NCBI GenBank assembly: GCA_002292805.1
Contig: DBCA01000011.1
Location: 1 to 16,265, forward strand
From: Caryophanales bacterium UBA970
GTDB taxonomy: Bacteria > Bacillota_I > Bacilli_A > RFN20 > CAG-826
Direction: 5' to 3'
Length of the DNA stretch: 16,265 nt
Positions 15,549-16,265 of this stretch are shown piece after piece; the first letter of the stretch is position 1; each line of letters opens with the position of its first letter. The position numbers and the translations under genes were made by a program. Under the pieces are notes generated by a model that saw only the letters and a list, made by a program, of their open reading frames with translations, was not told the DNA's origin and searched no databases.

Positions 15549-16265
15549 ATGGCTCCTCCTTTAAGGACGCAATCGTGAATTGATAGAAACTAAGAAGTAT
15601 CATGGCCCCGGATTTTCCACCTAATCTGAGAATATCTTCATCAATCCCCAACTTAGGATGATGGATAAGTTGCTTAAACCAATCGATAAAGACTTTACTG
15701 TAAAAACCATGGTAAACATCATTCAACATTTCCTGAGACACCGACGTGGTTTGAAAAAAATGTTCGGTGGCAAGTTGATGAATCAACGTTGGCGATCTTC
15801 CTAAGAATCGTTGACTTAAGATATATCCACAGAGTGCATCATCACCAATTGGGGTTGAACCTGATCCCAGACCTAGAACACTAGCAATATTGGCAAAAGA
15901 GGGTTTTAAAAAAAATTGCTGGATTTTTTGTTTGGTTAGCGCATGTTCATCGATCAACACATCGTTGAATTGAATCTTTTGAAAACAAGCTTGTAAATAC
16001 AACAAAATATTGCTGCGAAGCAATTCTACTTTTTCAACGATAGGCATCGTCCACAGGTATGCGTCTTGCAACTGAATAAAGATAGTTTGATCAATATGTA
16101 GATACTTTGGATTAAACGTAACCCTCATCCCGGGGTATAAAGTAATAAAGACCTCATCGGGATAAGGATCAAGCAAAATCCTTCTTGGGCCATTGCCAAG
16201 GGTTGGATTTACGATGTGAAGATGGTCACCATCTTTGGTTTGAATGGTGACCATATGCTGATAGG
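15520..16265 (-). CDS. allH: DUF2877 protein, AllH/YlbF-like subunit; 5' end probably beyond the window
   Basis: 244 aa from the first visible ATG (16254). The frame stays open through the last 11 bases and no ribosome binding site precedes that ATG. E. coli YlbF has about 30 residues before the matching point, so I treat the gene as 5'-partial. The DUF2877 hallmark VLGLGSGSTPIGDDALCGY is present in the middle, followed by a helical C-terminal half. E. coli AllH is the third component of oxamate carbamoyltransferase; its separate role is not evident from the sequence. The gene order here is H-F-G-K, unlike F-G-H-K in E. coli. Confidence 0.82.
   Translation of the reverse strand, partial: YQHMVTIQTKDGDHLHIVNPTLGNGPRRILLDPYPDEVFITLYPGMRVTFNPKYLHIDQTIFIQLQDAYLWTMPIVEKVELLRSNILLYLQACFQKIQFNDVLIDEHALTKQKIQQFFLKPSFANIASVLGLGSGSTPIGDDALCGYILSQRFLGRSPTLIHQLATEHFFQTTSVSQEMLNDVYHGFYSKVFIDWFKQLIHHPKLGIDEDILRLGGKSGAMILLSFYQFTIASLKEEPYEHVFAYSR

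Noticed and set aside
1..16265. tRNA, rRNA, transposase, phage or CRISPR features
   Set aside because: No cloverleaf-like segments, rRNA-like stretches, insertion-sequence ends or regularly spaced repeats were seen on either strand.

Overview
The window looks like chromosome from a low-GC, Gram-positive-type bacterium that uses the standard genetic code. TGA ends several genes and Trp is written TGG. Lipoprotein signal peptides, Ser-rich linkers, a YerC-type TrpR relative, a BmrCD-like exporter pair and very short 5' leaders fit Bacillota or a standard-code Mollicutes relative (Acholeplasma/Izemoplasma-like). This placement is inferred from gene content only. Coding density is very high: no gene-free stretch reaches 300 bases, and both convergent gene pairs overlap at their 3' ends.

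Left part (1-5850). The first 44 bases hold the start of a leftward gene, probably a luciferase-like flavin oxidoreductase. A rightward two-gene unit follows: a lipid-anchored GH13 amylase/pullulanase with an N-terminal CBM41-like domain, coupled by an ATGA overlap to a non-catalytic secreted protein with two CBM26-like modules on Ser-rich linkers. Together they look like a surface starch or glycogen capture-and-cleavage set. The ribosome-associated GTPase gene typA runs the other way, and its end overlaps the second gene.

Middle part (5851-11703). yerC (TrpR-family regulator) precedes a polar amino-acid ABC transporter with a binding lipoprotein and a permease but no ATPase gene. Two perfect DNA palindromes lie between yerC and the lipoprotein and flank or overlap its predicted promoter. 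A small two-helix membrane protein has its own promoter and terminator. A heterodimeric ABC exporter of the BmrC/BmrD (YheI/YheH) type follows, with complementary degenerate ATPase sites.

Right part (11693-16265). A leftward, tightly packed operon encodes AllH-like (DUF2877), FdrA/AllF, AllG-like (DUF1116) and carbamate kinase. In E. coli, AllF, AllG and AllH together form oxamate carbamoyltransferase. With carbamate kinase this route turns oxalurate into oxamate, CO2 and NH3 with formation of ATP. The operon start lies beyond the right edge.

The points I rate highest are this ATP-yielding ureide module in an unexpected-looking genome, the pattern of leaderless or nearly leaderless promoters, and the palindrome pair beside the TrpR-family gene.
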